From Kocuria soli (lineage in GTDB: Bacteria; Actinomycetota; Actinomycetes; Actinomycetales; Micrococcaceae), in contig NZ_RKMF01000002.1 in NCBI RefSeq assembly GCF_003797835.1, positions 1 through 64,000 of the forward strand: a stretch of DNA of 64,000 bases, written 5' to 3'. Positions 63,923-64,000 of this stretch are shown one piece after another; position 1 is the first letter of the stretch; the number at the start of each line of letters is the position of its first letter. The position numbers and the translations under genes are program-made. Under the pieces are notes generated by a model. The model was not told the DNA's origin, made no database searches, and saw only the letters and a list, made by a program, of their open reading frames with translations.

Positions 63923-64000
63923 ATGGCACACAAGAAGGGCGCCAGCTCCACCCGCAACGGCCGTGACTCCAACCCGCAGTACCTGGGCGTCAAGCGCTTC
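63923..64000 (+). CDS. rpmA: Ribosomal protein bL27, partial (cut by the window end)
   Basis: The first 26 codons are present: [20 protein letters not shown] then LGVKRF, the invariant N-terminus of bL27. GAAAGCAGG lies upstream of the ATG. The N-terminus begins MAHKKG without a cleavable Firmicutes-type leader. The 3' part lies outside the window. Confidence 0.95.
   Translation, partial: MAHKKGASSTRNGRDSNPQYLGVKRF

Noticed and set aside
1-64000. CRISPR array, rRNA operon, prophage or replication origin
   Set aside because: No regularly spaced direct repeats, rRNA-like conserved stretches, phage structural genes or DnaA-box clusters were seen on either strand.

Overview
The window is chromosomal DNA of a high-G+C Gram-positive bacterium (Actinomycetota, probably order Micrococcales). 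Indicators are the G/C-rich third codon positions, frequent GTG/TTG starts, the order pepN-globin / rpiB / nei / tRNA-Pro-tig-clpP1-clpP2-clpX that matches the mycobacterial Rv2457-Rv2471 neighbourhood, a mycothiol-type oxidoreductase, an actinobacterial RNase E/G, a translational T-box before ileS and an IdeR/DtxR iron box. The genus cannot be fixed from sequence alone; Micrococcaceae is my guess.

Layout. 0.1-2.4 kb: a two-gene ABC transporter (minus strand). 2.4-3.1 kb: an IS3 transposase scrap and tRNA-Arg. 3.1-5.5 kb: an SSB paralogue and ettA. 5.6-8.1 kb: divergent S-methylmethionine genes, intact mmuM and mmuP broken by one in-frame amber codon. 8.1-18.5 kb: a complete hydroxamate (desferrioxamine-like, NRPS-independent) siderophore locus. 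On the minus strand a decarboxylase, a monooxygenase-acyltransferase fusion, an IucA/IucC synthetase and a penicillin-acylase/acyltransferase fusion form one overlapping operon. A siderophore-interacting reductase and a RhtX/FptX-type importer run divergently. An iron box lies in the shared intergenic region.

18.5-31.3 kb is mainly housekeeping: thioesterases, truncated globin, pepN, rpiB, a nei-type glycosylase, tRNA-Gly, tRNA-Pro, tig, clpP1P2, clpX and a DUF1697 gene. 31.4-35.2 kb is a reactive-sulfur island (rhodanese, TauE-like exporter, CstB-like MBL-rhodanese) framed by two almost identical CsoR/CstR-type operators. 35.3-45.8 kb: valS, DUF488, an SDR, purU, T-box-ileS-folC and DUF4233. 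45.8-54.7 kb is accessory: a TetR/flavin monooxygenase pair, a GntR-ABC (Ytr-like) operon, a decayed MDMPI/M23 pair, a bacterial carnitine acyltransferase homologue and a secreted cholesterol oxidase. 55-64 kb: ndk, VKOR, rne, a TPP-riboswitch thiM-thiE-thiD/tenA operon, rplU and the start of rpmA.

The points most worth attention are: the PvdQ-like acylase fused to a siderophore acyltransferase whose paralogous domain is fused to a second enzyme of the same operon; a family of three long palindromes, each at the junction of two convergent genes; the paired sulfur-responsive operators; and several single-lesion pseudogenes.
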